From JBEKCP01 sp049509515 (lineage in GTDB: Bacteria; Planctomycetota; Planctomycetia; Pirellulales; Thermoguttaceae): DNA of 64,000 bases. The first letter of the stretch is position 1; each line of letters opens with the position of its first letter. The DNA is taken from the NCBI GenBank assembly GCA_049509515.1, contig JBEKZV010000024.1, positions 1-64,000 of the forward strand. The letters run 5' to 3'. A program made the translations under genes and the position numbers. The notes beneath the pieces were generated by a model, which had not been told where the DNA came from, did no database searches, and saw only the letters and a program-made list of their open reading frames with translations. This document shows, in pieces, positions 45,201 through 52,938 of the stretch.

Positions 45201-45710
45201 CATTTGACTCCGGTAGCCCAGCGATTCGTCATCACTCGGCCGCACATCGGCCGCCAACGGCTCGTCGGCCCCGATCCCGGGGCGGATTTCGTAAAGTTCC
45301 TCGGGGAACGCTTGGCGGGGTTCGCCCTCGATCAACAACGCCAGGATCCGCCCTGCGCGGCCCCACTCGCGAAACAAGGCGATTTCCCTTCGCACCCATT
45401 GAGACTGGGGTGTACGCGGCGAGCAGACGACTATCAGGTTGCGAGAGGCGCGTAACGCCTTCTCGATTTCAACTGTGAGATGGGCGGAAGCCGACAACTC
45501 GTCTTCGTCGCGGAAACAACGTTGCAGTCGCTTTGGCAGACCGTGAGATTTGCACAGTCGCCTTGGTGGGCGGTAGGTCTCCAAGGAGCGATGAAGCCAC
45601 TTGGCCCATGTGCGGTCTGGCTGCAAATGGCGGTAACTGATGAAAGCGTTGTAGGAGTACTCAGCGCCAAGATCTGCGCCTTTTCCATTGCCCGACTTCT
45701 GTCCTGCCAT
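39249..45710 (-). CDS. TIR - transmembrane - WD40 - TPR giant protein
   Basis: The protein has about 2153 residues. Residues 19-140 are a TIR domain (YNAFISYRHLQPDRTWAKWL to NLIVVCSPRTPQSQWVRREI). A transmembrane helix is at 203-222, with a short coiled region after it. From about 350 to 1475 come many WD40/beta-propeller-like blades (LAVGGRSGQVHLWDVARREP is typical). From about 1535 to 2005 there are some 12 TPR units (YDEAIADFDHALQLDPK-like). So a cytosolic TIR is tethered to a large sensor. Bacterial TIR domains may hydrolyse NAD or signal; activity here is unproven. ATG 45710 has GGAG 7 nt upstream; ATG 45773 would add 21 residues. Confidence 0.85.
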   Translation of the reverse strand: MAGQKSGNGKGADLGAEYSYNAFISYRHLQPDRTWAKWLHRSLETYRPPRRLCKSHGLPKRLQRCFRDEDELSASAHLTVEIEKALRASRNLIVVCSPRTPQSQWVRREIALFREWGRAGRILALLIEGEPRQAFPEELYEIRPGIGADEPLAADVRPSDDESLGYRSQMAKLRLLATILGVKYDDLRRREQERKTRNARIYGAMGFLLAVVIAVVAYVGISMRSAKIEAMQMADAARTKADAAETERWRSVLEGYHSQTDAHLAKLRALRNATDRPDIHAEILAAIRQVGALHEQALGAVGELSDRGQLLGDEERRWWEQQANTLRNEATRALTGIRLQRGRSVPLPEGPNPTAMPAIAVRADRQQVAAVYPGTTTVLVLGLDGEVLHRLRVPDDFAAKTLTTSTMEHGWRGEKTANVSHQTAPATLSFPADNRLEYHVGQEALCWTLPDARPRREPRTRSAGSQPFNASTDRYLATRTALDSAVKLCDWSRDAQPQVVWQNRKQDNDSFNELMFGSDGRALFIRSTAGLSLVDAATGATASENWPTDQRTKVEVGNMVPCRLGVAMVERRTVDGRPAPAQLVFWHAMLPQVEMRVLHHDEPPTSLDGNADGLLLSGAPDHLVRAWRGRKLQWVAGIPYVASPAKNTPRGWFPSVDFSAQDVTFSPGLSTSLQGQNVDWRRYMWTPSLPVETEGRRYWPPDPYPTWDFLREGSQSLLVTRRELLPGGRSQDRTELHSVEDGRSVYAFPNEGNGRLWESSGISPDYRFALTVADERDGRGSLAVWSLGDRRLLGRLDRPIDLRARLSAGGLLPFITFVSSPSRDWLLASYPRAVGTSVDLEIWRLPDVRLVGTLQFPRFHTGALLTRDGRRASVFGGNRWYPPQFCAVVDLETAQKVCDLEETEFLPEGSLGIVFNGQVDVSASQDVLSSDPYRVFAWDLTTGKRRELGKKLWTNARAPKSAYNPGGDRLILCGNLHDSGMAHLELWTLPDFKLLQEATFPTTAIPWVADIQGTHCTIELDDFPEKDKRRFLHWRWADGQELFAPPTGAAKLVGFVRDLRNDWKSLLWWRAGTGLALQQGTDKPLVPLQNTGDLNADGTWGLSPNGKVMAFTGARGGFWDAATGREIARLAAADVIYHLPSAKRSDPKYSCFDPTGRWAMTVNAARGEISVWDLETEKVAHRCRPRQSADPPFDPARDLLKLHPNGKRLAVLSRGVLRLWDLEHNRQVLALDKPGHFTPVACVAQHPGTGLVASGDAEGVILLWNRKDGRLRRTLFAPGEAVVGLAFSPDGRRLAAMAEDGISLADLDGHVVWTREVPQPKTFLAKMLFHPGGGFLLAGTADGRLLVIDAKTGRYLADKTIDPSGVSALALSPDGTLLAVGGRSGQVHLWDVARREPRSASWDSYSPVGALTFVDGNDLLAVGGGRSIQFVETSGGRLVWTLEITHGPVRSLLLDDRSGELAVADSSENVVIFNLPHLLDRLEGLKLGIPEFPHGKWPLPKEPAPPVRHTWQDWQQKADRYRDDHEVAAAVWAYGQASLADPGQWQPLNALGEILDHAWGAPTLQGERASARSACQNAVNYFSKALVLRPDDWQIWRNRAQVYARLHDWPKALDDFTQAIAIDAKQAQLWHGRGLVCHALRRYDEAIADFDHALQLDPKLTDAAVQRAEALRWKGQYNRAIADLGEVLRQDPHAAKALAVRSAAYRGKAELDPALADANEAIRFQPDLAFAFTQRGEIYRQKKQYELALADFDEAVALDPEYPNPHLARGIIYAAQKQFARAIVDILDAIRQDPDNSVSYMALGDIQVRRREFEAAIACYDQAVRRTPLNPLGYCQRGEAKFQKGDYRGAVADYDEAIRLQPDLATAYLGRGIVESLLQQEEKALVDYEKAATLSPKWHLPWFNRGRLCFSRGDYDKAIACFSQAIELKGDYLDSLRGRANAYAELGQWEKAVADFSAAVRLAPGDPADQYRRAYAMLGSGAGEKCRAANAEMLKTFHDTRDPRIVVFAALSGVLVSGAAEDPRPYLEMIEKLGPAASKSYEATWLWGAALYRCGRFEEAAQKLAAAAKLKAGDGAPFDVLLLALVYAKSGRAVAARICLDKATPWIEHRCGAERHTPDQLAPWQVRLELLSLRREAEELLKPAGENRPKTAQ

Positions 45711-45883
45711 GATTGGGCTCCAGGCTAGCACTCCGCTCAAGAAACCGGATGACGACCCGGCATGGGGAAACATAATTCGTATTGGTATAACCGCTATGTG
45801 CCCGTACCGCCAGCCCCTCCGCCAACACTCATCCCGAAGGGGCGCGCCACGGGTTCTCCTCCTGGGGGTGTGCTTGGTAATGA

Positions 45884-46177
45884 TCAGGTTGGATCGGGAC
45901 GGTCGGCCGGCGTCTTGGGACGATCGGGGAGGGCCGGAATTGCCGGCCGGTCCGAGACAACAGTGAGGTCCGCCGAGGCCGGGACAACAGGGTGTGGGGC
46001 CACCAGGTCCTCGACCAGCAGCTCGCTTATCTCAGGCTCGGCACCCCTCTCCTGCCGCAGGCCGTAGAGCAGGAAGCAGCACAGCCCGATGGCCCCAAGG
46101 CAGATAAGTCCCACGGTCATTATGAGGGCGAGGAGGCTGGCCGCGGCCAAGCGGGGATGGGAAGTGATTCTGGACAT
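45884..46177 (-). CDS. small single-pass membrane protein
   Basis: The 97-residue protein has one hydrophobic segment (AAASLLALIMTVGLICLGAI and on) and a polar, Pro/Asp-rich tail (PALPDRPKTPADRPDPT). A GTGGAGG ribosome site is 3-4 nt before the ATG. No family is recognised. It lies upstream of the TIR gene on the same strand (173 bp gap). Confidence 0.55.
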   Translation of the reverse strand: MSRITSHPRLAAASLLALIMTVGLICLGAIGLCCFLLYGLRQERGAEPEISELLVEDLVAPHPVVPASADLTVVSDRPAIPALPDRPKTPADRPDPT

Positions 46178-46307
46178 ACGACCTCCACGAGGAAAGGAGC
46201 TTCCGCAGCAGGGCCTCCAGGGCCCGGCGGAGCCGCACCTGGCGAACCAGGGCGGCCATCACGACAAACGGGGCCAGCCCGAAGGCGGCCATAGCAAGGT
46301 GGTTCAA
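46032..46307 (-). CDS. possible small membrane protein
   Basis: The frame starts at a TTG with AGGAG 9 nt upstream: NHLAMAAFGLAPFVVMAALV, then a basic VRLRRALEALLRKLLSSWRS. Its first half looks like a true membrane-anchored peptide, but it overlaps the 45884-46177 gene by 146 bp in another frame, so the end of the frame is probably spurious or frameshifted. Confidence 0.3.
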   Translation of the reverse strand: MNHLAMAAFGLAPFVVMAALVRQVRLRRALEALLRKLLSSWRSYVQNHFPSPLGRGQPPRPHNDRGTYLPWGHRAVLLPALRPAAGEGCRA

Positions 46308-46723
46308 TCGCGGGTCTCCTGAAAGCGGTGGTACAATCAATCGTAACAAGCAGCCCGCAGGGCCTTCGTTCAAGCGGTGGAGCAGGGGAAGAAGGCCCTG
46401 CGGGCCAGAAAGCGGGCGAGATGGCGTGGCAGAACGTCCCCCATTCAATACTGCCGTGTGGGCGAGTCGCTCTTAACAGACGGCGCGGTTTGATAGTAAA
46501 CCGCGCACCACGCTGAGCGGTTGCCAGGGGCTGGGCGACGCGGCGGGCTTTCCCGGCGGTTTCGCACGGGCCCTTCCCTGTGCCACTGGTCGTCGTGCCC
46601 GCAGCACTCCTGGCCGACACGTCAGCCGGCCGCCAGAACTTCGTCTGCGGCTCCAGTCGCGCCGCAGGTTTCGCTGTCGGGTCACACTGCCGCTGAACAC
46701 CGTAGTCTGTGCCGGCGTGATAG

Positions 46724-46837
46724 CCGGGGGCCTACGTGGACCTGCACAACGTGCCCGGGCGGGTGGAACGGGTGGACCAGAACCACGTCAAGTATTTCCT
46801 GGACCTGCCGACGGGGAAGAAGCAGATGGTGGACTAA
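46724..46837 (+). pseudogene. short C-terminal protein fragment
   Basis: A 37-codon open stretch between stops encodes PGAYVDLHNVPGRVERVDQ and then a hydrophilic KYFLDLPTGKKQMVD end. Its composition is protein-like, and the natural stop fits a gene end. No start codon or upstream coding is present. The family is unknown. Confidence 0.3.
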
Positions 46838-47942
46838 AGCGTCACGTACAAACTTGTATAGCGTCCCCGTACAGTACCCCGAAAACACGGGAAAAGGCTT
46901 ATTTTGCGGGGTTTCCTGCACCTTACCGCCGCTCGGCTGTACAGTGTAGTTTGGCTGTATCTGTTCCGAGAAACGTCGTAAGTCCCATTCTTGTTTGGAC
47001 TAACGTCAATACTCAACACGATGCCTGGTTCCCGCAGTGTTTGCCCGCTTCTCGCGCGGTTCCCGGGAATCGTCGAGGAATACCGAAGGGGGCATCCTGG
47101 CCGCAGCGAAATGAGCCCGTGCCGAGCCAGTCGATGCTAGCATCGAGAACATATTGCAGGATAGTCGGTTAGGTCGATCCAAAACACAGATACAGTCAAA
47201 TTAGAAACTCACCGTTTGCGCGGCTTAGACGAAATGCTTCAGGCGGGCCCGCCGCCCGTGGGTAACTAGGGGAGCTACCATCCGGATGCTAATACCCCGT
47301 CCGCCTCCTGTCAAACGTGCTCGGCAGTCCGCGGTCCTCCGCCCGGCTGGAACAAGCTCCGCGAGACGACCTTCGCCGATCAAGACCGGCTCCGCGTGAT
47401 CCATCAAAACGGTCGGCTGGGCAAGCCCGACAGCAGATGGCGGCAGCTCCGCCAGGCGCGGCGAAACCTGTTCCTTACGGCAATCGCCAGCGACATGGGA
47501 CGCGGTTCCTCCACCGATAGGTTCGCTCGGCGCAAGGCCGCGCGGCACTAGCCGAGGCCATCTCCGGTTGTTGTTTGCGCGAGCGTCTCGAAATCGCAAC
47601 CATATTTCGGGGACCGCGAAAAAACACCGGTTTCCCGCAGCGACGGCACCTGCTTAACCTGCGTCGGTCGCCCCCACCGACGCAACCAAACGCATCTTGC
47701 CTGCGCGCGGCGGTCACATCGGACCGACGCATCGAAACGACCAGGGCCTGGCCGCCAGCCATCAGGCCAGTCCCGGGGGGCTGCCGACGGGGTTCGGTTT
47801 CGCGCGCCCCCCCTGCGCCCCCTTCCCCGCCCGCGGGGGCTCCACGGACCTGGGATTGTTACTCGCCCAGGTCGCCTCCCGCCTTTTGCCTTGAAATCGG
47901 GCCGGCACGTCGGATGGGCTGGTCGCGAGAGGTGTCCAGCGC

Positions 47943-47972
47943 CAGGTGTCAGGTGACAGGTGTCAGGTGTCA
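47943..47972. repeat. short AGGTGTC tandem
   Basis: AGGTGTCAGGTGACAGGTGT followed by another CAGGTGTCAG, about four 7-bp units. A related inverted string occurs at 32238-32259. Confidence 0.5.
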
Positions 47973-48274
47973 GCCCCCTGCCGGGAGACTCCAGGCGGCG
48001 GCGATCTTTGACAAGTCGGCGCGAGGGACCCTCCAGGGGATCGCTCCTTTGGGGGCGTCTCGACGCCTGTCGGCAGGAAACCGGCGGACTATACTCCCCA
48101 GGGGGAGGGATTCGGTAGCAGGGTTCGTTTTGGAAAATCGCAAGAATGAAGAGCAACGAGCACGCTGGGGCACTGATAACTGGCTGGGCACCCGTTGTGA
48201 CCGCCTTCGCCCGGATGCCGCCGAGCGCCAAACTCCGGGGTGCGACAACGCTTCTTGGCGATTGTACCAGCAAC

Positions 48275-48338
48275 ATACCAACCCGAAGCGCAAGCGAGGG
48301 CCCCTGCCTCGGCCCTCGCTTGCGCTTCGGGTTGGTAT
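48275..48338. repeat. R3 hairpin repeat, second copy
   Basis: ATACCAACCCGAAGCGCAAG and the inverse CTTGCGCTTCGGGTTGGTAT flank a short loop, forming an almost perfect long hairpin matching 38452-38544. Confidence 0.85.
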
Positions 48339-48476
48339 GCGAACACCAAGAAGATTTGCCAGACCGAAACTCCGCAACTCCTTGACAGGGAATAAGAACG
48401 GGATTATTGATAGGGACGGTGGATCTGCGCCTGCCGCCCGATGCCCGACAGTTTTGTTTTCATTCCAGGGGAGGAA

Positions 48477-48552
48477 GGGGACAGGTCCATGTTTTCGGAC
48501 ATGGCGGCCACTGCAAGAAAGCGGCGGTCGGCCGAAAAATGGACCAGTGCCC
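48477..48552. repeat. REP-like inverted repeat, copy B
   Basis: GGGGACAGGTCCATGTTTTC and the inverted arm CCGAAAAATGGACCAGTGC flank a 33-bp centre. Both arms are identical or nearly so to copy A (2212-2290), in opposite orientation. It sits 64 bp upstream of the arabinofuranosidase gene. Confidence 0.75.
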
Positions 48553-48615
48553 GGCCGGCGCCGGTGGCTGTGACCCTTGCCCCCCCGGGTGATCTGGAGA
48601 TCGAGGAGGAAGCCC

Positions 48616-50616
48616 ATGAACGTCCTGCCGCGGCGGTTGCCGCTCTGGTGTGCCCTGTGCTCGATCGCGGGCGCCGGTCTCGGGGCGTCGGCCGAACCGC
48701 CTGCCGCGACGATTACCCTGGACGTGAAGACCGCCGGGCCGACGATATCGCCGCTGCTGTTCAGCTTCAACCTGGAGCACACGCGGCACGCCATGTGGAA
48801 GGGCATCAGCGCCGAGTTGCTGGCCAACCGCAAGCTCGCCGGAAAGAGCGTGGCCGATGGACTGAAGCAGTCCAAGGTGGTTCGGGGCGCGGAGGGTCCC
48901 GACGGCGCGGTCGCCCATTGGTACGCCGTCGGCAAGCCGGCGGCTCGACTGGCTCCCGACACGCAGCGGTTCTATGCCGGAGAGCAATCGCAGCGGATCG
49001 AGATCGTCGCCGGGGGCGCGGCCGGCGGGATCGGCCAGGGCGAAATCCCCATCCAGGCCGGCACGGAGTATGCGGCCCGCTTTCAGCTCATGGCCGTGCC
49101 CGCGCTGAATGTCAGCGTGCGGCTGTGCGACGTTGCGGGCAAGGAGTATCTCCGCCGGACGCTGCGGCTGGGGGAAGGCGATTGGCGTCCGTGGGCGTTC
49201 AACTTCCGGGCGCCGCAGACGGACCTCAAGGCCAGGCTCGAAATCACCTTCGAGGGCCCGGGCACGCTGTGGGTCGGTGCGGCGTCGCTCATGCCGGCCG
49301 ACAATTTCCACGGCATGCGCCGCGACGTGATCGCGCGGCTCAAGGAGATTTCGGTGCCGATGCTGCGTTGGCCCGGCGGCAATTTCACCCGCGATTACCG
49401 GTGGAAGGAGGGCCTGCTGCCGGTCGACCGCCGCCCGCCGATCGCGGCCAGTTGGCACGAGACGCTGCCCTTCACCGACAACTACGATTTCCATGAAGTG
49501 GGCATCGACGAGTACATGGCACTCTGCCGCGAGTTGGGCAGCCTGCCCAGCATCACGCTCAGCGTGGGCATCGGCTCGGGCGACCGCGAGGCCGCCGACT
49601 GGGTCGAGTACTGCAACGGTTCGGCCGAAACCCGCTGGGGCAAGATCCGCGCCGAGCGGGGGCACGCGGAGCCGTACCGGGTCGAGCACTGGACGATCGG
49701 CAACGAGGTGTGGGGCGATTGGATGGGGCCGTCGTTCTATACGCTCCCCGCTTACGCCGAGGTGGTCAAGCAGTATGCGGCCGCCGTGAAGAAGGTGGAC
49801 CCTTCGGCGGCGTTGATCGCATCGGGCGTCGGCGCCGGCTGGGACACGAAGCTGCTGGAACAGACCGGAACGCCCTTCGCTTGGCTCTCGCGGCACGAGT
49901 ATTGCCCCATAACGCGGGCGCTATCCGGACCGGCGGGCTGTGAGGAATTCACGCGGCAGGCGTGCCGCCCCCGGGACTTCGTCCTCCCGTGGCTCAAAGA
50001 GGCCCGCCGGGCACTCGACCAGGCCGGTCCCGGCGGCAAGCGGCTGGGCATCGCCTACGACGAATGGAACCTGTGGCACGACTGGTTCATCAAGCCGGCG
50101 GCCAACGAGTGGCACGTTGGGCCGATCGACGCCGCCTTCGCCGCCGCGCACCTCAACATGCTCTGCCAGGAGGCGGCGAATCTCAACGTTTCCATGGCCG
50201 CCATGTTCCAGCCGATCAACGAAGGGGCGATCGTCGTCAAGCCGTTCTCCGCCGAGCTGACGGCCATGGGACAGGTGTTCGCCCTCTACCGGGCGCACCA
50301 CGGCGGGCGAACGCTCAAGACCGAGCCGCCGCAAGGTCCCCGGGCGGTCGATGCCTGCGCGTCGCTCGCGGCCGGCGGCAAACGCGTCTGCGTGACGCTC
50401 GTCAACCGCGCGACCGGCGAAGATCGCCCCATCGAGCTGCTGCTGGTCGGCGCGGCGCCCGCGGCCGCCACGGCCACGGTTCTTTCCGTCAAGCAACTGG
50501 AGCCCGATGCGGTGATGGACAAACGCGTGGACAACATCGCCGCCGGGAGCGACGGAAAGATACGGCTGCTCTTGCCGCGATTCGGCATAGCGCTGGTGGA
50601 GATCGCTGTGCGGTGA
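48616..50616 (+). CDS. alpha-L-arabinofuranosidase, GH51 family
   Basis: The 666-residue secreted enzyme (signal peptide LWCALCSIAGAGLGASA near the N-terminus) removes arabinofuranose side chains from hemicellulose or pectin. The N-terminal beta-sandwich/CBM-like part precedes the (beta/alpha)8 domain. The acid/base Glu364 is in TIGNEVWGDW and the nucleophile Glu483 is in AYDEWNLWHDW. GAGGAGG is 6 nt before the ATG. L-arabinose released would feed the araBAD genes at 21.7-26 kb. Confidence 0.92.
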   Translation: MNVLPRRLPLWCALCSIAGAGLGASAEPPAATITLDVKTAGPTISPLLFSFNLEHTRHAMWKGISAELLANRKLAGKSVADGLKQSKVVRGAEGPDGAVAHWYAVGKPAARLAPDTQRFYAGEQSQRIEIVAGGAAGGIGQGEIPIQAGTEYAARFQLMAVPALNVSVRLCDVAGKEYLRRTLRLGEGDWRPWAFNFRAPQTDLKARLEITFEGPGTLWVGAASLMPADNFHGMRRDVIARLKEISVPMLRWPGGNFTRDYRWKEGLLPVDRRPPIAASWHETLPFTDNYDFHEVGIDEYMALCRELGSLPSITLSVGIGSGDREAADWVEYCNGSAETRWGKIRAERGHAEPYRVEHWTIGNEVWGDWMGPSFYTLPAYAEVVKQYAAAVKKVDPSAALIASGVGAGWDTKLLEQTGTPFAWLSRHEYCPITRALSGPAGCEEFTRQACRPRDFVLPWLKEARRALDQAGPGGKRLGIAYDEWNLWHDWFIKPAANEWHVGPIDAAFAAAHLNMLCQEAANLNVSMAAMFQPINEGAIVVKPFSAELTAMGQVFALYRAHHGGRTLKTEPPQGPRAVDACASLAAGGKRVCVTLVNRATGEDRPIELLLVGAAPAAATATVLSVKQLEPDAVMDKRVDNIAAGSDGKIRLLLPRFGIALVEIAVR

Positions 50617-50680
50617 ATCCGCCGTCGCGATGCGGGGATCGAGCGGCAAGGGCCCGGCCGCGCAGGGCCTCGAGACGACC

Positions 50681-52414
50681 TCACTTCACCCGGTACGCGT
50701 GGACGCACGGGTGAAACTCCATGCCGGCTTCCACCGCACAGGGTTTGAGCAGGTAGAGCGTCCGCTCGCGCTCGTCAAAGCAGGAGCCGGTCACCGGGGG
50801 GAGCAATCCGCTGGCGTGTACGGCCCCCTGCGCCTGTAGCCGCTCGAGAATCCGCCGGCCGGCGTCCGGGTAGGTGACCTGGGTCATGGAATGCGGTAAG
50901 ACCTGACCGGGCTTCTTCCGCCCCTCGGCCACGGCGCCGAGGTCCTTGGGATCGTAAACGTACCACCAGTGGCAGCCGCCGGCGGCCCCGATCGCCCCGT
51001 AATCGTAACCGATCCGGCCGGTGGCCAGGCGAACGAAGGCGATGTAGCCGTGCTTGTCCGGCAGGTCGATCAGCAGACCGCTGCGGCACCAATCGTCCAT
51101 GGTCCACGATCCGTCCTTGGGACCCGCGGGCACATTGTGCCAGATATTTCCCAGGCCGTAGAAGTAGTTGCCGTCGCGGGGCGCGGCGGCCGGATCGGCG
51201 TAGCCCAGCAGCTCGACGAGGTCCAGCGTGTTTCGGGCGGGGTCCGGCTCGGACAGGGCCGCCAGCGCGGGCCCCCGACTGCAACCGGCACAGATGCTAT
51301 AGTAGCCGCCGAAGCCCAAAGCCATCGTCCGGCCGCCGGTGTACTTTTCGGCGAATGCCTGCGGGAGCTTGGTCACGCCGCCCCAATACGACTTCCACTT
51401 GTTGACCGTTTTGGGCAACTGCCAACAGCCGATAGGCGTGATCCGGCCGTCGTCGCCCAGCTTGGAAGCGGCCAGGACGGGGAAGGGCCCGCCCGTCCAG
51501 TAGCCGTGGTAGAACGTCCAATAGAGGGTTTTCTTGCCTTCGTCCCACCACAGGCCGCCGTTCGGGCTGATCCGCTCGATGTCCCCAATTTTGGGGATCG
51601 TCATCGCCACGGCCCCCCAGACCTTCTTGACCCGGGCCACGCCGAGCGGCTTGGCGTCGCCGTGTTCGAATTTGGCCAATGGCGGGATCTCGACCTCGAA
51701 CAGGGTTTGCCGCGGGTGAGTGAAGTTCATCAGCAGACGCTTGCCGCCGTCCGTAGCCGTCCGAAGCGCGATGCCCGTTTCCGAGAACCCGGCCCCGCCT
51801 TCGCCGACTTTCTCGGGGACCTTGAAGGAGCCGAGGTACTGGAAATCGTCGAAATCGAGCACCTTCTTGTCGGCCGGGTCGCGTGCGGGCCGAGGCGGCG
51901 AAGGCGCCTCGGGGCGGCGGCGGACCGCGATTAGTTCTCGCGCCGTCGGCTGGCCGAAGAAGACGAGCTTGCCGTCCGGGGCCCGCCGGGCCAGCCGCCA
52001 CTGGAAGCCGTACTCGCCGGCCGTGCTCGGGGCCTTGAAATGCGAAACGAATGTGAACTCCTGCCCGGGCGGAACCGCGACGCCCTGCCCCATGTAGGCG
52101 AAATCGGTGCCCCAGGTCTTGTTGCGCTCGGGGTCCTGGGAATATAGAACGGGCTGTGCATTGGGCTGGTCGGAATACGGGATGCCCGTCCAGGCGGCGC
52201 TGCCCGTGTTCTTCAGGGTGATTCGCGCCGGGAAGACCTGGTCGGTGAGGACCTGCTTGAGGACCTCCATCCCGACGTATTGGGCGGCCCACTGCGGCGC
52301 TCCGGCCTGTTTCTCTTGGGCAGTCGCCTGGGAGGCGGCATTGCCGGCGGCGATTGTCAAGATTCCGATCGCTGCCGCCAGGCCCCGCAGTTTCCTCAGA
52401 TTGGCGTGATTCAT
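50681..52414 (-). CDS. secreted protein with NBR1-like Ig domain
   Basis: The 577-residue exported protein (signal KLRGLAAAIGILTIAAGNAA) starts with an NBR1/Next-to-BRCA1-like beta-sandwich (LKNTGSAAWTGIPYSDQ and PPGQEFTFVSHFKAPSTAGE). A large C-terminal part of beta-propeller-like character follows (FDDFQYLGSFKVPE, NGGLWWDEGKKTLYWTFYHG) and has no recognised catalytic motif. It sits among polysaccharide-active genes, so substrate binding on glycans is plausible but unproven. A mini REP element ends 29 bp upstream of its ATG. Confidence 0.65.
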   Translation of the reverse strand: MNHANLRKLRGLAAAIGILTIAAGNAASQATAQEKQAGAPQWAAQYVGMEVLKQVLTDQVFPARITLKNTGSAAWTGIPYSDQPNAQPVLYSQDPERNKTWGTDFAYMGQGVAVPPGQEFTFVSHFKAPSTAGEYGFQWRLARRAPDGKLVFFGQPTARELIAVRRRPEAPSPPRPARDPADKKVLDFDDFQYLGSFKVPEKVGEGGAGFSETGIALRTATDGGKRLLMNFTHPRQTLFEVEIPPLAKFEHGDAKPLGVARVKKVWGAVAMTIPKIGDIERISPNGGLWWDEGKKTLYWTFYHGYWTGGPFPVLAASKLGDDGRITPIGCWQLPKTVNKWKSYWGGVTKLPQAFAEKYTGGRTMALGFGGYYSICAGCSRGPALAALSEPDPARNTLDLVELLGYADPAAAPRDGNYFYGLGNIWHNVPAGPKDGSWTMDDWCRSGLLIDLPDKHGYIAFVRLATGRIGYDYGAIGAAGGCHWWYVYDPKDLGAVAEGRKKPGQVLPHSMTQVTYPDAGRRILERLQAQGAVHASGLLPPVTGSCFDERERTLYLLKPCAVEAGMEFHPCVHAYRVK

Positions 52415-52442
52415 TTTCGACCTTTTCTGAAAGGGCCAACAG

Positions 52443-52527
52443 AAGGGGATACAATTACTGTCGTGTCTTTGCTCTTCCTCGGGGTTGAAAGGTGGATTCG
52501 TATCAATAATTGGACTTATCCCCTTCC
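52443..52527 (-). mobile_element. mini-derivative of RAYT/REP element
   Basis: An 85-bp unit bounded by AAGGGGATACAATTACTG on the left and the inverted CAATAATTGGACTTATCCCC on the right. Inside are only the last 15 codons of a RAYT transposase (ESTFQPRGRAKTRQ and stop, minus strand), matching the tail of the larger copy at 52939-53366. The structure is that of an internal-deletion, MITE-like derivative. Confidence 0.7.
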
Positions 52528-52572
52528 CCCCTCTTTTCCCCTTAGGGGATGTCAAGGTCCGCTCTGAGTGAG

Positions 52573-52923
52573 TTAGTACACGCCCGCGAAGCCACTGTCA
52601 TATTGATATTGAACCAAGACGGTGACTCTCTTTCCCCGAATATCCGGCGGACGCTCGCCCGATGGCGGGACAAGCTGGCGAGCCGCCAGCTTGCCCCCGG
52701 TGGGCAGAACCCCGTATAGAATCTTGTGACCCCGCTCGTATGAGGTCTTTATCGCCCACAGGGTCCGCCCGCCTTCCTCCACTTTGAAGCCAAGTAACCC
52801 GTTAATGCCACTGTAACGAATCTCGAAGGCGACATTGCCGTTCTCGATAACCGGATAGACATTGATCCTCGGCCCCCCAAAGAGCCAGATTCCGAAGAAC
52901 CCCAAGCCTCCGGCCACGCACAA
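52573..52923 (-). CDS. hypothetical membrane-anchored protein, 5' end disrupted
   Basis: The product has about 116 residues: a hydrophobic N-terminal segment (LCVAGGLGFFGIWLFGG), then a beta-rich soluble part (NVYPVIENGNVAFEIRYSG, VLYG, TVLVQYQYDSGFAGVY). TTG 52923 is used but there is no ribosome site. The frame continues upstream directly into the REP/RAYT unit at 52939, so the original start was probably lost to that insertion. No family is recognised. Confidence 0.4.
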   Translation of the reverse strand: MCVAGGLGFFGIWLFGGPRINVYPVIENGNVAFEIRYSGINGLLGFKVEEGGRTLWAIKTSYERGHKILYGVLPTGGKLAARQLVPPSGERPPDIRGKRVTVLVQYQYDSGFAGVY

Positions 52924-52938
52924 TAGGAATAGGAGGGA

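Larger units (their letters stand above)
46308..48615. other. degenerate, repeat-rich region between TIR gene and arabinofuranosidase
   Basis: No intact gene is supported. It contains a short open fragment (46724-46837), AGGTGTC tandem repeats (47943-47972), the R3 hairpin (48275-48338) and REP copy B (48477-48552). 46840-47220 is AT-richer with GTACAGT repeats. 47220-47560 has open frames on both strands but nothing I recognise. Confidence 0.5.

Noticed and set aside
47220..47600. Transposase or intron-encoded gene in the degenerate region
   Set aside because: Open frames exist on both strands but none shows recognisable motifs or a plausible start.
38266..48338. CRISPR-like arrays from the repeated short palindromes
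   Set aside because: Repeats are single hairpins or direct short tandems without regular spacers, and no cas genes are present.
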